Positions 63,841 to 64,000 of a stretch of DNA of 64,000 nucleotides are shown here, one piece after another; position 1 is the stretch's first letter, and each line of letters starts with the position of its first letter. Origin of the DNA: CALNYZ01 sp942490945 (GTDB taxonomy: Bacteria > Pseudomonadota > Gammaproteobacteria > UBA6429 > Thiohalophilaceae); the NCBI GenBank assembly GCA_942490945.1, contig CALNYZ010000017.1, positions 124,001-188,000 on the forward strand. The letters are read 5' to 3'. A program made the translations under genes and the position numbers. Below the pieces are notes generated by a model that ran no database searches, had not been told where the DNA came from, and worked only from the letters and a program-made list of their open reading frames with translations.

Positions 63841-64000
63841 TGAGTATCTCCCGCTGTGGCTGAAAAGTAGTACAAGTTTATCGTTCGCTGGCAATGGTTT
63901 ATTAGTGATTTCAACATAAAAAACATTAAAAATTCAGAATATGCTTTATTGCCATACATTTTGGGGTGCGTAGTCTCGCCTAAAAGCCTATAAAGGTCAA
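63841..64000 (-). promoter_or_regulatory. Upstream region of petABC
   Basis: 160 bases at the window edge without a clear gene start. A leftward TTGACC at the very end (63995-64000) could be a -35 element, but the matching -10 is poor. The petA ribosome site is the only feature I can support. Confidence 0.4.

Overview
The window reads as a contiguous chromosomal segment of a free-living gammaproteobacterium with moderate GC content. The evidence is the set of families and their order: PilS/PilR with a sigma-54 pilin promoter, a complete gspC-N type II secretion operon, pilABCD followed by coaE-zapD-yacG, secA/argJ/mutT, a full division and cell-wall (dcw) cluster ending in ftsZ-lpxC, rnpB, rsmI-lpoA-yraN-diaA, sspAB and a cytochrome bc1 operon. 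No rRNA, tRNA, CRISPR array, prophage or insertion sequence was seen. The species cannot be named from the sequence alone.

Layout. 1-180: start of sucC (leftward, cut by the window edge). 302-3526: a small membrane zinc-finger-like protein and the two-component system PilS/PilR (rightward). 3539-15042: gspC D E F G H I J K L M N (leftward; most joints overlap or are very tight). 15043-15732: a long regulatory gap between the divergent gspC and pilA, with a sigma-54 promoter, a helically phased array of TGAC motifs and a CRP/Vfr-like palindrome. 15733-24791: two related pilins, a PilE-type minor pilin, pilB, pilC, pilD and two tandem membrane GT-C/TPR proteins of lower GC. 24936-27599: FimT-like pseudopilin, coaE, zapD and yacG, bracketed by two copies of what looks like a Gac/Rsm-type small RNA gene. 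27609-35417 (leftward): a hypothetical protein, a MutT/ThiE-like fusion, argJ, secA, a CapA-type lipoprotein and an M23 peptidase. 35547-35990: a DUF721/DciA protein (rightward). 36092-54952 (leftward): lpxC and the whole dcw cluster from mraZ to ftsZ. 55210-55567: RNase P RNA. 55624-63840: rsmI, lpoA, yraN, diaA, a macro-domain protein, sspB, sspA and petABC.

How it fits together. The left third is a type IV filament island: the pilus sensor/regulator pair at one end, the pilus assembly genes at the other, and the related type II secretion system between them. PilD is the only prepilin peptidase visible and probably processes both the pilins and the GspG-K pseudopilins. The middle and right are housekeeping: envelope growth (dcw, lpxC, M23, lpoA), protein export (secA), replication and division accessories (DUF721/DciA, zapD, diaA, yacG) and respiration (petABC).

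The most interesting signal is the pair of near-identical elements at about 24.94-25.07 kb and 27.43-27.60 kb. Each has an 18-bp GacA-box-like palindrome, a -10 element about 43 bp further on, then three GGA motifs at identical 10 and 9 nt spacing, the last in a hairpin loop of the CsrA/RsmA-binding type, and a terminal T-run. These are probably two undescribed CsrA/RsmA-sequestering small RNAs embedded in the pilus locus.
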